Shown piece after piece: positions 6,201-14,082 of a stretch of DNA of 32,880 nucleotides. The notes under the pieces are model-generated. The model saw only the letters and a program-made list of their open reading frames with translations. It had not been told where the DNA came from and did not search any database. Position 1 is the stretch's first letter; the number at the start of each line of letters is the position of its first letter. Both the position numbers and the translations under genes were made by a program. The DNA comes from CAYYJR01 sp964472305 (GTDB lineage Bacteria; Armatimonadota; Hebobacteria; CAIYQO01), in contig CAYYJR010000030.1 of NCBI GenBank assembly GCA_964472305.1, forward strand, positions 1-32,880. The letters run 5' to 3'.

Positions 6201-8969
6201 TCAGGGAGTTTTCAGCAGTACCTCCCTGGTGTATGCGCGGTCGATGATTGCCCGGTGCGTCTTTTCAATCGCCTTCTGTGCGGCGGAGGCCGGCGCCGCG
6301 TCACCCCCGGCGCCGAAGACGAGATGTCCCCAGCGGGAAAGCTCGGTGGGATCCCCGGGTTGGTTCGGCAAGGCAACCCACGAGGACATCTGCATGTTCT
6401 CGAAATCGAGCTTGCCGGGCTGATCCATGCGGGTGAAGTTCACCCCCCAGACGTCGCCGGGCACCGGCGTGGCCACGCCCAGGCCGTTCCAGGGAATCCG
6501 CAGGCGGGCGCTCCAGCCCGTCTTGGTGCGGGCGGTCTGCACCTTCAGGCCGTTTACATTGAAGGCGGGGTCGCTGTTTTTCAGATCGTGCACCGTGCCG
6601 CCGGCCGACACCTGGATCATGATATAGTTTTTGTCGTTGTTGTGCGTGTGGCCGGGATCAAGCCAGACGTAGACGCCATCGTCTTTCCAGAGCTTGATGT
6701 TGTCCCGCTCCGGGATCGCGGCGACGATCCCGGTGTCGGCGCAGGTGAAGGCGACATCCAGGGCGTTCGCATCCCAGTTGACGGCGACGTCCGTGCGTTG
6801 CTTGGGCGCGGCGCCGGTGATGGCGACGCGGAAGTCGGTCGCGGCGGCGGGTTGCGCGCGATCCGGGACCAGGACGTTCCCCGGATTGGGGGACACCGCT
6901 TCGTCGTAATCCGGGAAGTACGGGTACTGCGGCCCTTTTTGCCAGTGGATGCGCCGCAGTTGCGGATCGCCGTCCGTCCAGAAGTCGCGGGGCACATCGC
7001 AGGCGCCGGGCAGCACCGGCACCTGCCGGCCGTTGCGTTCCTTCACCAGGCAGACTTTGCCGTCGAAGGCCTTGCCGTTCACCGTTGTCTTCACCGGTTC
7101 CGGGTTGAGGTACACGATATCCGTGCCGGCGGGCGTCACCACCTTGACGCCCTGGCCATCGGCCAGCGACGTCACCTCGGGGCGCTTTTCGGTCTTAAGC
7201 CGCGGATAGAGCAGTACGGTCACCGTCCCGCTTTTCTCCACCGCCAGCGCGATATGATTGTTGGCGATCACCGGCTTGGCCTGTCCCGGCCGGAGGAAGA
7301 AGACATCCAGATCGACGTCATCCTTGCCGGTCATGGTGACGCCCTGCGGGAACGGCGTGAGTCGATCGGACGCCAGAAAGAGCCGCCAGACGGTTGGCGC
7401 GGACCTTACATCGAGGGTATCCGCCATGACGAAATAGTTGGGGCCGAGGGGATCGGCGTCCTTCACGAAGGCGATCTGCCGCTGCCAGCCCCGCCGCATC
7501 CCCCGGACATAGTCGAGGTGCGGCGAGGTGCTGAATTCCTTGAGCTCCATCACCCGCTCTTCGTTGTAGGTGGCGGGCTTATCGGGCATGCTGTGCGCCT
7601 CGCGTGATTCCGCGGCGCGCTTATACTGGTAGTTGTCTTCGTCGCACAACTCCCGGCCCTTGCCCCAGAGCGTGATACTGCCGGAGTCATTGTAATAATG
7701 CGAATGGAAGCGGCCGGCGATCATGTACAGCGTGGTCTCGCGGTCGGAGCCGATGACGTTGCGCAACTGGACGCCCGTTTCCTGGTAATAGCGGCTGGTC
7801 CAGGCCGGCGTGCTGGGCGCCACGCCGCTGTCCTGAAAGAAGGAGCGATAGCCCATGAAGGCCGGATAATAGCTCAAGATGCCGGGTTCGGTGAAGTTGC
7901 CGTGCTCGCGGTGCATCCACTGCATCTCGGCGGCGAAGGCGCGATCCTTCTCCTTCCACAGGCACGCCATGACGCCGAACATGCTGGTGCGCTCGTTGGC
8001 GTAGGTGTGGCCGATGGTCGGCTGACGCCGGAATCCGCTGTTTTTCACATCCCGCGGCGTGGAGATGTTGCCGAACCACTCGATGGCTTTGCGCAGCTTG
8101 GGATTGAAGAGCTGGCCGTCCTCGGGGGCGCCGGCGTTCCTGGCGATCAGGAACGCACCCACCCACTGGTCGAAGATGACCATGGAGTAATGCGGGCACT
8201 CCGCCATGCCGCCCTGGGGATCGACCCAATCATCCAATTGCTGCTTCAACTCCGCCAGCGCGCCGTTAAACCATTCCTTCGCTTTGGGGTGGGACGGGAT
8301 CAAGGCTGCCAGGGTCAGGCGATACGCGGCGGCGCTGGTGAACATGTTGGGACACATGCTGCCGTGCGGGGCATCGGGATTGAAGTACTTCGGATCGTTG
8401 ACCAGGTCGCAGGCCCGGGCAATCTTCGCCAGCAGGTTCGCGCGTTCCTCCGCCGTGATCGTTTTCGCGGCAAGAGCCGCGTCGGCACACCCCACGGCCT
8501 GCCCGAACACCTTGGCATAGGCGTGCGGGCCGATGTTGCCCACCGTCGTGGACGGGATCGCGTTGATCAATTCGTCCATTGACTTGAGCGCCTGCACCGT
8601 CACCGCCTTCTCGGCATCGGGATTCTCTGCAAGCAGCGCCGCCGCGATCACGCTGTCGAGCTGGTCAAAATTGAAACTCTTCATCGCCTTCAGCGCAGCC
8701 AGGTCCTGCCGCGCGGCTTTCGCCCGCGCCACATCCTTCGACGTCACATAGAGGCACGGATACGGGTCCCGCTTGCCGGCGGTCCATTGCTTGACTACCT
8801 TCACGCGTGTTGCCGGGATCACGAACAGGCCGGCGATGCCCACGGCGAAGGCGCAAAGCATCCATTGCAGGAGACGACGACGTGAATTCGGAGACCGACC
8901 GCCGCCCGCGGAGGGTTGCGCTGGCTGTTCATTCTGCGTTGACACGGGTTGGACTGGAGTTTCGCTCAC
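6201..8969 (-). CDS. Membrane-anchored heparinase II/III-like protein with CBM9-like C-terminus
   Basis: Probably a polysaccharide lyase or related glycan-active enzyme outside the cytoplasm. The start was set at GTG 8967-8969 because AAAGGAG ends 7 nt upstream; this gives 922 residues. A Pro/Gln/Ser-rich cytoplasmic head is followed by one membrane helix (about 33-52, LLQWMLCAFAVGIAG), so the rest is extracytoplasmic and tethered. Then come an alpha-helical toroid (about 75-380, including GGMAECPHYSMV) and a heparinase II/III-type beta-sandwich (about 400-680) with the characteristic HSHYYNDSGSITLWGKG block. A C-terminal module (about 700-880; LWKDDGVYVWLDP, WSARLRIPWNGLG) resembles the CBM9-like domains of glycan-binding proteins. 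The substrate cannot be named. It is transcribed alone, divergently from folE2. Confidence 0.8.
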   Translation of the reverse strand: MSETPVQPVSTQNEQPAQPSAGGGRSPNSRRRLLQWMLCAFAVGIAGLFVIPATRVKVVKQWTAGKRDPYPCLYVTSKDVARAKAARQDLAALKAMKSFNFDQLDSVIAAALLAENPDAEKAVTVQALKSMDELINAIPSTTVGNIGPHAYAKVFGQAVGCADAALAAKTITAEERANLLAKIARACDLVNDPKYFNPDAPHGSMCPNMFTSAAAYRLTLAALIPSHPKAKEWFNGALAELKQQLDDWVDPQGGMAECPHYSMVIFDQWVGAFLIARNAGAPEDGQLFNPKLRKAIEWFGNISTPRDVKNSGFRRQPTIGHTYANERTSMFGVMACLWKEKDRAFAAEMQWMHREHGNFTEPGILSYYPAFMGYRSFFQDSGVAPSTPAWTSRYYQETGVQLRNVIGSDRETTLYMIAGRFHSHYYNDSGSITLWGKGRELCDEDNYQYKRAAESREAHSMPDKPATYNEERVMELKEFSTSPHLDYVRGMRRGWQRQIAFVKDADPLGPNYFVMADTLDVRSAPTVWRLFLASDRLTPFPQGVTMTGKDDVDLDVFFLRPGQAKPVIANNHIALAVEKSGTVTVLLYPRLKTEKRPEVTSLADGQGVKVVTPAGTDIVYLNPEPVKTTVNGKAFDGKVCLVKERNGRQVPVLPGACDVPRDFWTDGDPQLRRIHWQKGPQYPYFPDYDEAVSPNPGNVLVPDRAQPAAATDFRVAITGAAPKQRTDVAVNWDANALDVAFTCADTGIVAAIPERDNIKLWKDDGVYVWLDPGHTHNNDKNYIMIQVSAGGTVHDLKNSDPAFNVNGLKVQTARTKTGWSARLRIPWNGLGVATPVPGDVWGVNFTRMDQPGKLDFENMQMSSWVALPNQPGDPTELSRWGHLVFGAGGDAAPASAAQKAIEKTHRAIIDRAYTREVLLKTP

Positions 8970-9006
8970 GGATATCTCCTTTGTTGCCCTGCGGCCTTCT
9001 CGCACT

Positions 9007-9015
9007 ATCATACCA
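9007..9015 (-). promoter_or_regulatory. Extended -10 promoter of the heparinase-like gene
   Basis: The minus strand reads TGGTATGAT, a TG-N extended -10 with TATGAT (5/6). No convincing -35 is present. The predicted start near 9000 leaves a 5' leader of about 30 nt that contains the AAAGGAG site. Confidence 0.4.
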
Positions 9016-9179
9016 TACACGGCAGGCGAATGGCTTCATCGGCACTCGACAGAGGACTGCCTCGCGTGGGAGTACCGCGCATCTGGAACCGGGAAAGCGC
9101 AATCGGCATCGTTCCCGGCACATCCCATGCGCCGCCGCCTTTCTCCGCGTGCCCTGTCAACCGGCCATCAGGCCACTGG

Positions 9180-9209
9180 TTTCCATGGAGGCACGCTTTC
9201 GGGTACAAT
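9180..9209 (+). promoter_or_regulatory. Candidate folE2 promoter giving a near-leaderless mRNA
   Basis: TTTCCA (9180-9185) and TACAAT (9204-9209) are separated by 18 bp. Transcription would begin near 9216, only about 4 nt before the folE2 ATG, and no Shine-Dalgarno sequence precedes that ATG. Leaderless translation is therefore suggested. Confidence 0.45.
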
Positions 9210-9219
9210 AGAGTCAGTT

Positions 9220-10023
9220 ATGGCACATGAACCGTTGATTGACATCGCAGCCAGCGCCGACGAGCGCGGCATTACCATCCAGCAGGTCGGCGTCACCGAC
9301 ATCTACCTGCCGATCTGCATCCGGCGGAAGAGCGGGAAATTCGATACCGTCGTGGCGTGCGTGTCGCTGGCCGCCGATCTGCACCATGAATTCCGCGGCA
9401 CGCACATGAGCCGCTTCGTGGCGATCCTCAACGAATGGCGCGAGCGCCCCATCAGTTTCGACGAAGTAGACGCCATCCTGACCACCGCGCGCGAACGGTT
9501 GAACGCCGACGTCGCCCACCTGGAACTGGCCTTCAAATACTTCATCGCCAAAGAAGCGCCCATGAGCGGCATCGAAAGCCTGATCGATTATGACGTGCGC
9601 TTTCGCGGACGCCGCAACGGCGACAGTTATCGCTTCATCCTGTCGGTGGACGTGCCCGTCACCGCGCTCTGCCCGTGCAGCAAGGAAATATCCGAATACG
9701 GCGCCCACAACCAGCGGGCGGTGATTAGTTGTTCCGCCGAGTTGCGTCCGGGGCAAATGCTGTGGATCGAAGACCTGGTGCACTTGCTGGAGCAACAGGG
9801 CAGCGCGCAGTTGTATCCCCTCCTGAAGCGGGAAGACGAAAAGTATGTCACCGAATACGCCTACGACCACCCGAAATTCGTGGAGGATATCCTGCGCGAC
9901 GCCATCGCCGCGCTGCGCGCCGACCCGCGGGTGCATGAGTTCAGCGTGCGCGTCGACAGCCTGGAATCCATCCACAACCACAGCGTCTACGCGGCTCACA
10001 ACGAGGGGCTGGGCGCGTGGTGA
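9220..10023 (+). CDS. folE2: GTP cyclohydrolase FolE2 (type IB)
   Basis: Converts GTP to 7,8-dihydroneopterin triphosphate, the first step of tetrahydrofolate (and queuosine-type) synthesis. The 267-residue product has the family signatures: SADERGITIQQVGVTDIYLP at the N-terminus, HMSRFVAILNEW, the active-site block TALCPCSKEISEYGAHNQR with the metal/catalytic Cys151 and His163, and YAYDHPKFVED with the C-terminal acidic residue. The start ATG has no ribosome binding site but sits 11 nt after a good -10 element, so it is taken as leaderless; in-frame sequence further upstream is non-coding in character. The DUF3048 gene follows after 19 nt and is probably co-transcribed. Confidence 0.95.
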   Translation: MAHEPLIDIAASADERGITIQQVGVTDIYLPICIRRKSGKFDTVVACVSLAADLHHEFRGTHMSRFVAILNEWRERPISFDEVDAILTTARERLNADVAHLELAFKYFIAKEAPMSGIESLIDYDVRFRGRRNGDSYRFILSVDVPVTALCPCSKEISEYGAHNQRAVISCSAELRPGQMLWIEDLVHLLEQQGSAQLYPLLKREDEKYVTEYAYDHPKFVEDILRDAIAALRADPRVHEFSVRVDSLESIHNHSVYAAHNEGLGAW

Positions 10024-10042
10024 CGGATGGAATCCGCTCTAA

Positions 10043-11173
10043 ATGGGTACGAACGTCTTCGTGAAATCCGGAAAGCGTAAAGCAGGATTGCCCGGCATCG
10101 TCGTGGCTTCGCTCATCATCCTCGGCCTGGCCGTGCTGGTGATGGCGTATGGAGTGTATCGCCGGCTGCATCCCAACGGCTTCGATCTCTCCCGCCCCTT
10201 CCGACCGCCGACGCCGCCGGCGCCGGTCGTGCCGACCTGCCCCATCGACGGTCTGCCCGCCAGTGAGGACACGCTGCACCGGCGGCCGCTGGCGGTGCTG
10301 GTCGAAAACTCACCCATGGCGCGCCCACAGACCGGCCTGACCGATGCCTGCGCGGTCTACGAAGCGATCACCGAAGGCGGCATCACCCGCTTCCTTGCCA
10401 TTTTTTTGCACGCCGACCCGCCGGTGATCGGCCCGGTGCGCAGCGTGCGCCCCCACTTCATCAACCTGGCGCGCGAGTATGATGCCGCGCTGGTGCATTG
10501 CGGCGAGAGTTATGAGGCGCTGCAGATTCTCACCACCGATCCGTCGATCTACAACCTGGATCAGATGAAATACGCGCGGCCCTTCTGGCGCGACCGCACG
10601 CGCCGCGCGCCGCACAACCTGTATACCGCGGCGGAGAAAGTGCGCGCGCAGTTGTTGAAACTGGGCTGGGATCAGAACGTGCCGCCGACACTGCCGGGAT
10701 TCACCGGCACGGCGCCGATGCCCGCCGACGCCACAAACGCCGGCACCGCTGAGATCAACTTCGGAGGCGCGGTGCGGTATCGCCTGCGCCTGACCTACGA
10801 CGCCGAACGCGGCGGTTACCTGCGTGAGATGGACGGCAAGCCGCACGTTGACCGGGTAAACGGCCAGCCCATCGTGGCGAAAAACGTGCTTATTCAGACC
10901 GTGCAGGCCGCGCCCTTCGCGGAATCCAAACTGCACACGTATGACGTTACGGTGGTCGGCGGCGGTGGCGGCCTGTTTCTGCGCGACGGAAAGCAGTGCC
11001 CCATGCGCTGGTCGAAATACAACGATCAGGCCATCACCCGCTACACCGACGCCACGGGGAATCCGTTGCCGTTCCAGGCTGGCCAAACCTGGATTGAACT
11101 GGTACCGGAGGACGGGACCGTGGTCATCGATACTCCCGCCGCGTCGCGCCGGCTTGACCACGACCCACGGTGA
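10043..11173 (+). CDS. DUF3048 (YerB-like) membrane-anchored protein
   Basis: Function unknown; the family includes Bacillus YerB. The 376-residue product has a basic N-terminus, one membrane helix (about 17-39, GIVVASLIILGLAVLVMAYG), a Pro-rich linker, then the two DUF3048 parts. The N-terminal half shows the hallmark strings RPLAVLVENSPMARPQTGL and AITEGGITRFLAIF, followed by GPVRSVRPHFI. The C-terminal half (about 230-370) is beta-rich, with WSKYNDQAITRYTDATG and GQTWIELVP. The bulk should lie outside the membrane. It follows folE2 by 19 nt with only a weak ribosome binding site. Its final codons contain the -35 element of the tRNA-Arg promoter. Confidence 0.88.
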   Translation: MGTNVFVKSGKRKAGLPGIVVASLIILGLAVLVMAYGVYRRLHPNGFDLSRPFRPPTPPAPVVPTCPIDGLPASEDTLHRRPLAVLVENSPMARPQTGLTDACAVYEAITEGGITRFLAIFLHADPPVIGPVRSVRPHFINLAREYDAALVHCGESYEALQILTTDPSIYNLDQMKYARPFWRDRTRRAPHNLYTAAEKVRAQLLKLGWDQNVPPTLPGFTGTAPMPADATNAGTAEINFGGAVRYRLRLTYDAERGGYLREMDGKPHVDRVNGQPIVAKNVLIQTVQAAPFAESKLHTYDVTVVGGGGGLFLRDGKQCPMRWSKYNDQAITRYTDATGNPLPFQAGQTWIELVPEDGTVVIDTPAASRRLDHDPR

Positions 11174-11182
11174 AGCTACAAT
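11154..11182 (+). promoter_or_regulatory. Promoter of tRNA-Arg, embedded in the end of the DUF3048 gene
   Basis: TTGACC (11154-11159), a 17-bp spacer and TACAAT (11177-11182). The predicted start is a few bases before the mature tRNA 5' end. The -35 and most of the spacer are coding sequence. Confidence 0.7.
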
Positions 11183-11191
11183 ACGCATATC

Positions 11192-11268
<77 letters not shown>

Positions 11269-11273
11269 GGTTT

Positions 11274-11306
11274 GCCGGCGTCGTCAGGCGCCGGCCTTTC
11301 TCTTGC
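11274..11306 (+). terminator. Terminator after tRNA-Arg
   Basis: GCCGGCG (11274-11280) pairs with CGCCGGC (11289-11295) around an 8-nt loop, followed by CTTTCTCTT. It ends just before the pth ribosome binding site, so pth may depend on readthrough; no separate pth promoter was recognised. Confidence 0.65.
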
Positions 11307-11317
11307 CCGGAGACGCC

Positions 11318-11950
11318 ATGTTCTTTCGCCGCGCACAACACGACGCGACTCCCGCCGATCTGCGCTTGATTGTCGGGTTGGGCAATATCGGCGCCCAGTA
11401 TGCGGAAACGCGCCATAACGTCGGCTTTCTGGTGGTGGACGAACTGGCGCGCCTGCACAACGCCCACCTGCGCCGCGGCAAATTCAAAGGCGACGATGCC
11501 AGCCTTTCCATGAACGGCCAGCGCGTGCTGCTGCTGAAACCGAGCACGTTGATGAACCTGAGCGGTGAGGCGGTGGTGGCCGCAGCGCGCTTTTACAAGC
11601 TGAAGCCGGAGCACATCCTTGTCATCTGCGACGACATCAACCTGCCGGTCGGCAAAATTCGCGTGCGCGCCAAAGGCAGCGACGGCGGCCACAACGGGCT
11701 GTGGAGCATCATCCACCGCCTGGGCAGCGACGCCTTCCCGCGCGTCCGCGTCGGCGTGGGCGCCCCGCCGCCGGAGATGGACATGGTGGGGTATGTGCTG
11801 GGCCGCGTTCCCTCCGCCGAGCGTGCCGACATCCGCGACGCGGTGGAACGTGCCGCCCGCGCCGCCGAAACCTGGATCACCGATGGCATCGACGCCGCCA
11901 TGAACCGCTGGAACGCCGGTCCGCCCACACCCATACCCCCTGCCGACTGA
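11318..11950 (+). CDS. pth: Peptidyl-tRNA hydrolase
   Basis: Releases tRNA from prematurely dropped peptidyl-tRNA. Starting at ATG 11318-11320 (GGAG 5 nt upstream) it has 210 residues, close to the family norm of about 190-200; a TTG five codons earlier is a possible but less likely start. The motifs are intact: LIVGLGNIGAQYAETRHNVGF with Asn23 and the catalytic His33, KPSTLMNLSG, CDDINLPVGKIRVRAKGS with Asp106, and GGHNGL with Asn126. The Pro-rich tail (PPTPIPPAD) is unstructured. It lies downstream of tRNA-Arg in the same orientation. Confidence 0.95.
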   Translation: MFFRRAQHDATPADLRLIVGLGNIGAQYAETRHNVGFLVVDELARLHNAHLRRGKFKGDDASLSMNGQRVLLLKPSTLMNLSGEAVVAAARFYKLKPEHILVICDDINLPVGKIRVRAKGSDGGHNGLWSIIHRLGSDAFPRVRVGVGAPPPEMDMVGYVLGRVPSAERADIRDAVERAARAAETWITDGIDAAMNRWNAGPPTPIPPAD

Positions 11951-11979
11951 AAGTCCACCTCTGCCTACATCTGCGGTAG

Positions 11980-12008
11980 TTTACAAAATAAGGTACCTGT
12001 GGTACACT
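11980..12008 (+). promoter_or_regulatory. Promoter of a miniature transcription unit
   Basis: TTTACA (11980-11985), a 17-bp spacer and TACACT (12003-12008), matching the consensus at 5/6 and 4/6. The predicted start is near 12015, about 8 nt before the centre of a long Shine-Dalgarno sequence. Confidence 0.6.
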
Positions 12009-12037
12009 ACTGGTAGATGAAAGGAGGTGGTGTGGAT

Positions 12038-12079
12038 ATGGACAGTAGTTACCAACACATCGGAGGTGGCGAGCGTTAG
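12038..12079 (+). CDS. Putative 13-residue small protein, or translated small RNA
   Basis: ATG 12038 opens a 13-codon frame (MDSSYQHIGGGER, then TAG). It is preceded by AAAGGAGGTGG (12020-12030), an almost perfect complement of the 16S rRNA tail, with about 10 nt between GGAGG and the ATG. An in-frame ATG at 12017 would add seven residues but lies inside or before the Shine-Dalgarno, so the shorter form is preferred. Promoter, ORF and intrinsic terminator together make a stand-alone transcript of about 130 nt between pth and serA. I do not recognise the peptide. Its job could be a tiny protein, a leader peptide, or the ORF could be incidental within a small RNA. Confidence 0.5.
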   Translation: MDSSYQHIGGGER

Positions 12080-12103
12080 GCTCCCCATGCTTCGTACAAC
12101 ACA

Positions 12104-12145
12104 CGGCGGACTGCTCCACATCTGGGCAGCCCGCCGTTTTGTATT
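12104..12145 (+). terminator. Intrinsic terminator of the miniature unit
   Basis: CGGCGG-A-CTGC (12104-12114) pairs with GCAG-C-CCGCCG (12126-12136), ten pairs with one A/C mismatch, followed immediately by TTTTGTATTGTT. This is the clearest rho-independent terminator in the window, and it isolates the small unit from serA. Confidence 0.8.
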
Positions 12146-12223
12146 GTTGGTCGCCCACATCTCCAGGCCTTCGCCGGGAATAATCAGCCTCCTCCCCCAC
12201 CCGTTTCGTGCGTGCGTATCAGG

Positions 12224-12252
12224 TTTGGCGTTTGCCTCGTTTATGCTATAAT
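12224..12252 (+). promoter_or_regulatory. Promoter of serA
   Basis: A perfect TATAAT (12247-12252), extended by an upstream TGC (12244-12246), with TTGGCG at 12225-12230 (16-bp spacer). The predicted start is near 12259, leaving a 5' leader of about 120 nt. That leader has no recognised regulatory fold. Confidence 0.7.
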
Positions 12253-12379
12253 GCATGCAGTATATCGCACCGATGTCCACACACGCCGGGGTGCGTCCTC
12301 GGCGAAACGCCTGCGCAGCGGCATTCCTGAAGAGCGGCGGGGCATCGGGCATGCAGTCCCTTCATGAAAGGAGCGACAT

Positions 12380-13999
12380 ATGGCTGCTGTTGCGACCGCG
12401 ACGTTTCGCGTGTTAGTGAGTGACCCCGTATCCGAGGACGGGCTGCGCGCCTTGCTCGACGACCCCCAGATTGCCGTTACCGTGAAGACCAATTACACTC
12501 CCGAGGAATTGGCTGCGGCTATCGGCGACTTTGACGCCCTGGTGATCCGCAGTCAAACGAAAGTGACCGCGGAGGTACTCGCCAAAGCGGACAAGCTGAA
12601 GGTGATTGGCCGCGCGGGCGTAGGCGTCGACAACGTTGACGTGCCCGCCGCCACCAGCAAGGGCGTGGTGGTGCTGAATTCACCCGAAGGCAACACCATG
12701 GCCGCCACCGAGCACACCTGGGCGCTGTTGCTCGCGCTGGCACGCAAAATCTGCCCCGCCAACGCCTCTATGCAGCAGGGGAAATGGGATCGCAAGCGCT
12801 TCACCGGCACCGAACTCTACGGTAAGACGCTGGGCATTATCGGCCTCGGGAAGATTGGCGGCGCGGTGGCGCGCCGCGGCCAGGGATTTGAGATGGATGT
12901 GGTAGCATTCGACCCGTTCGTCACCCAGGAGCACGCGGCGCGCCTGGGCATCCGCCTGGCGGGATTGGACGAGTTGCTGAAGATCGCCGACTTCGTCACG
13001 ATTCACGTGCCGAAAACAAAAGACACCGCCGACATGCTGAATTCCGAGCGGCTGGCGCTGATGAAACCGACGGCGCGGCTGATCAACTGCGCGCGCGGCG
13101 GCGTGGTCAACGAACAGGCACTGGCGGATGCGGTGCTGAACGGCATCATTGCCAGCGCGGCGGTGGACGTTTTCTCCACCGAGCCTCCCGCGGAAGATAA
13201 CCCGCTGGTGCTGGCGGCGGTGAAGACCGACAACCTGCTGCTGACCCCGCACCTGGGCGCCTCCACCGAGGAAGCGCAGATGAAGGTCGCGGTGGACGTG
13301 GCCGAGCAGATTCGCGACTATCTCCACGGCATCCCCGCCCGTAGCGCGGTAAATATGCCGGCACTGGCGCCGGAGTTGCTGGCGCGACTGAAACCGTACA
13401 TGACGCTGATCGAGAAGATCGGCATGTTCCACGGCCAGTTATTCGACGGCGCGGTGCAGGCGGTGGAAGTGACCTACTGCGGCGACGTGATCGAGGAAAA
13501 TACCACACCGCTTATTCCGGCGCTGTTGCAGGGGCTGTTCACGCCCATTCTCGGCCCCACCATCAACTCAGTAAACGCGCGTTTGGTGGCGGAACAGCGT
13601 GGAGTGGAGATCAAGGAAGTGAAGAGCACGCAGTCGTCCGGTTACGCCAGCCTGATCACCGTCGCCGTGCGCACGGAACACGGCGGGCACGAGGTAGCCG
13701 GCACCATCTTCAGCCAGGATAATCCGCGCATCACCCGCGTGGATGATTACTGGGTGGAAATGGCGCCCGACGGCGTGTTCATTGTGTCGTATCACTCCGA
13801 CAAGCCGGGCATCATCGGCTCGGTAGGCCAGATTCTCGGCGCACACGACATCAACATTGCCGGCATGCAGGTGGGTCGCGTGCAAGCGCGCGGGAATGCG
13901 GTAATGGTACTGGCAGTTGACGAACGCCCCTCCGACAAGGTACTGGACAAGATCCGACAGATCGAAGGCGTGGGCGACACGCGGCTGGTCGAGTTGTAA
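12380..13999 (+). CDS. serA: D-3-phosphoglycerate dehydrogenase
   Basis: Oxidises 3-phosphoglycerate to 3-phosphohydroxypyruvate with NAD, the first step of serine synthesis. The 539-residue product is the long bacterial form: a catalytic and nucleotide-binding pair (1-320) with GLGKIG (155-160), the catalytic Arg239 in CARGG, Glu268, and His291 in PHLGAST; then the allosteric substrate-binding domain (about 325-455, ending near GVEIKEVKSTQSSGYASLI); then a C-terminal ACT domain (about 465-539, SYHSDKPGIIGSVGQILGAH) that normally binds serine as feedback inhibitor. The AAAGGAG ribosome binding site lies 6 nt before the ATG. It is monocistronic, with its own promoter and a long hairpin downstream. 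Confidence 0.97.
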   Translation: MAAVATATFRVLVSDPVSEDGLRALLDDPQIAVTVKTNYTPEELAAAIGDFDALVIRSQTKVTAEVLAKADKLKVIGRAGVGVDNVDVPAATSKGVVVLNSPEGNTMAATEHTWALLLALARKICPANASMQQGKWDRKRFTGTELYGKTLGIIGLGKIGGAVARRGQGFEMDVVAFDPFVTQEHAARLGIRLAGLDELLKIADFVTIHVPKTKDTADMLNSERLALMKPTARLINCARGGVVNEQALADAVLNGIIASAAVDVFSTEPPAEDNPLVLAAVKTDNLLLTPHLGASTEEAQMKVAVDVAEQIRDYLHGIPARSAVNMPALAPELLARLKPYMTLIEKIGMFHGQLFDGAVQAVEVTYCGDVIEENTTPLIPALLQGLFTPILGPTINSVNARLVAEQRGVEIKEVKSTQSSGYASLITVAVRTEHGGHEVAGTIFSQDNPRITRVDDYWVEMAPDGVFIVSYHSDKPGIIGSVGQILGAHDINIAGMQVGRVQARGNAVMVLAVDERPSDKVLDKIRQIEGVGDTRLVEL

Positions 14000-14020
14000 A
14001 CGCACCGTGATCCGCCTCGA

Positions 14021-14061
14021 ACGCACACAGGCCCGGCGCATTGCGCCGGGCCTGTGTGCGT
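14021..14061. terminator. Perfect 19-bp hairpin between convergent genes
   Basis: Two 19-nt arms (14021-14039 and 14043-14061) are exact reverse complements around a 3-nt loop (ATT). The hairpin lies between the ends of serA (plus) and the ABC ATPase gene (minus), so it probably stops or protects both transcripts. Neither side carries a T-run. Confidence 0.65.
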
Positions 14062-14082
14062 AATGCCGCCATCCGGATAGGA

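Noticed and set aside
6033..7607. Plus-strand open frame of 524 codons opposite the heparinase-like gene
   Set aside because: Antisense shadow produced by GC-rich codon usage; the minus strand has a ribosome binding site and recognisable domains.
11951..12379. Possible serine-responsive riboswitch ahead of serA
   Set aside because: No known class is recognisable; the conserved-looking part belongs to the separate mini-gene and ends at its own terminator before the serA promoter.
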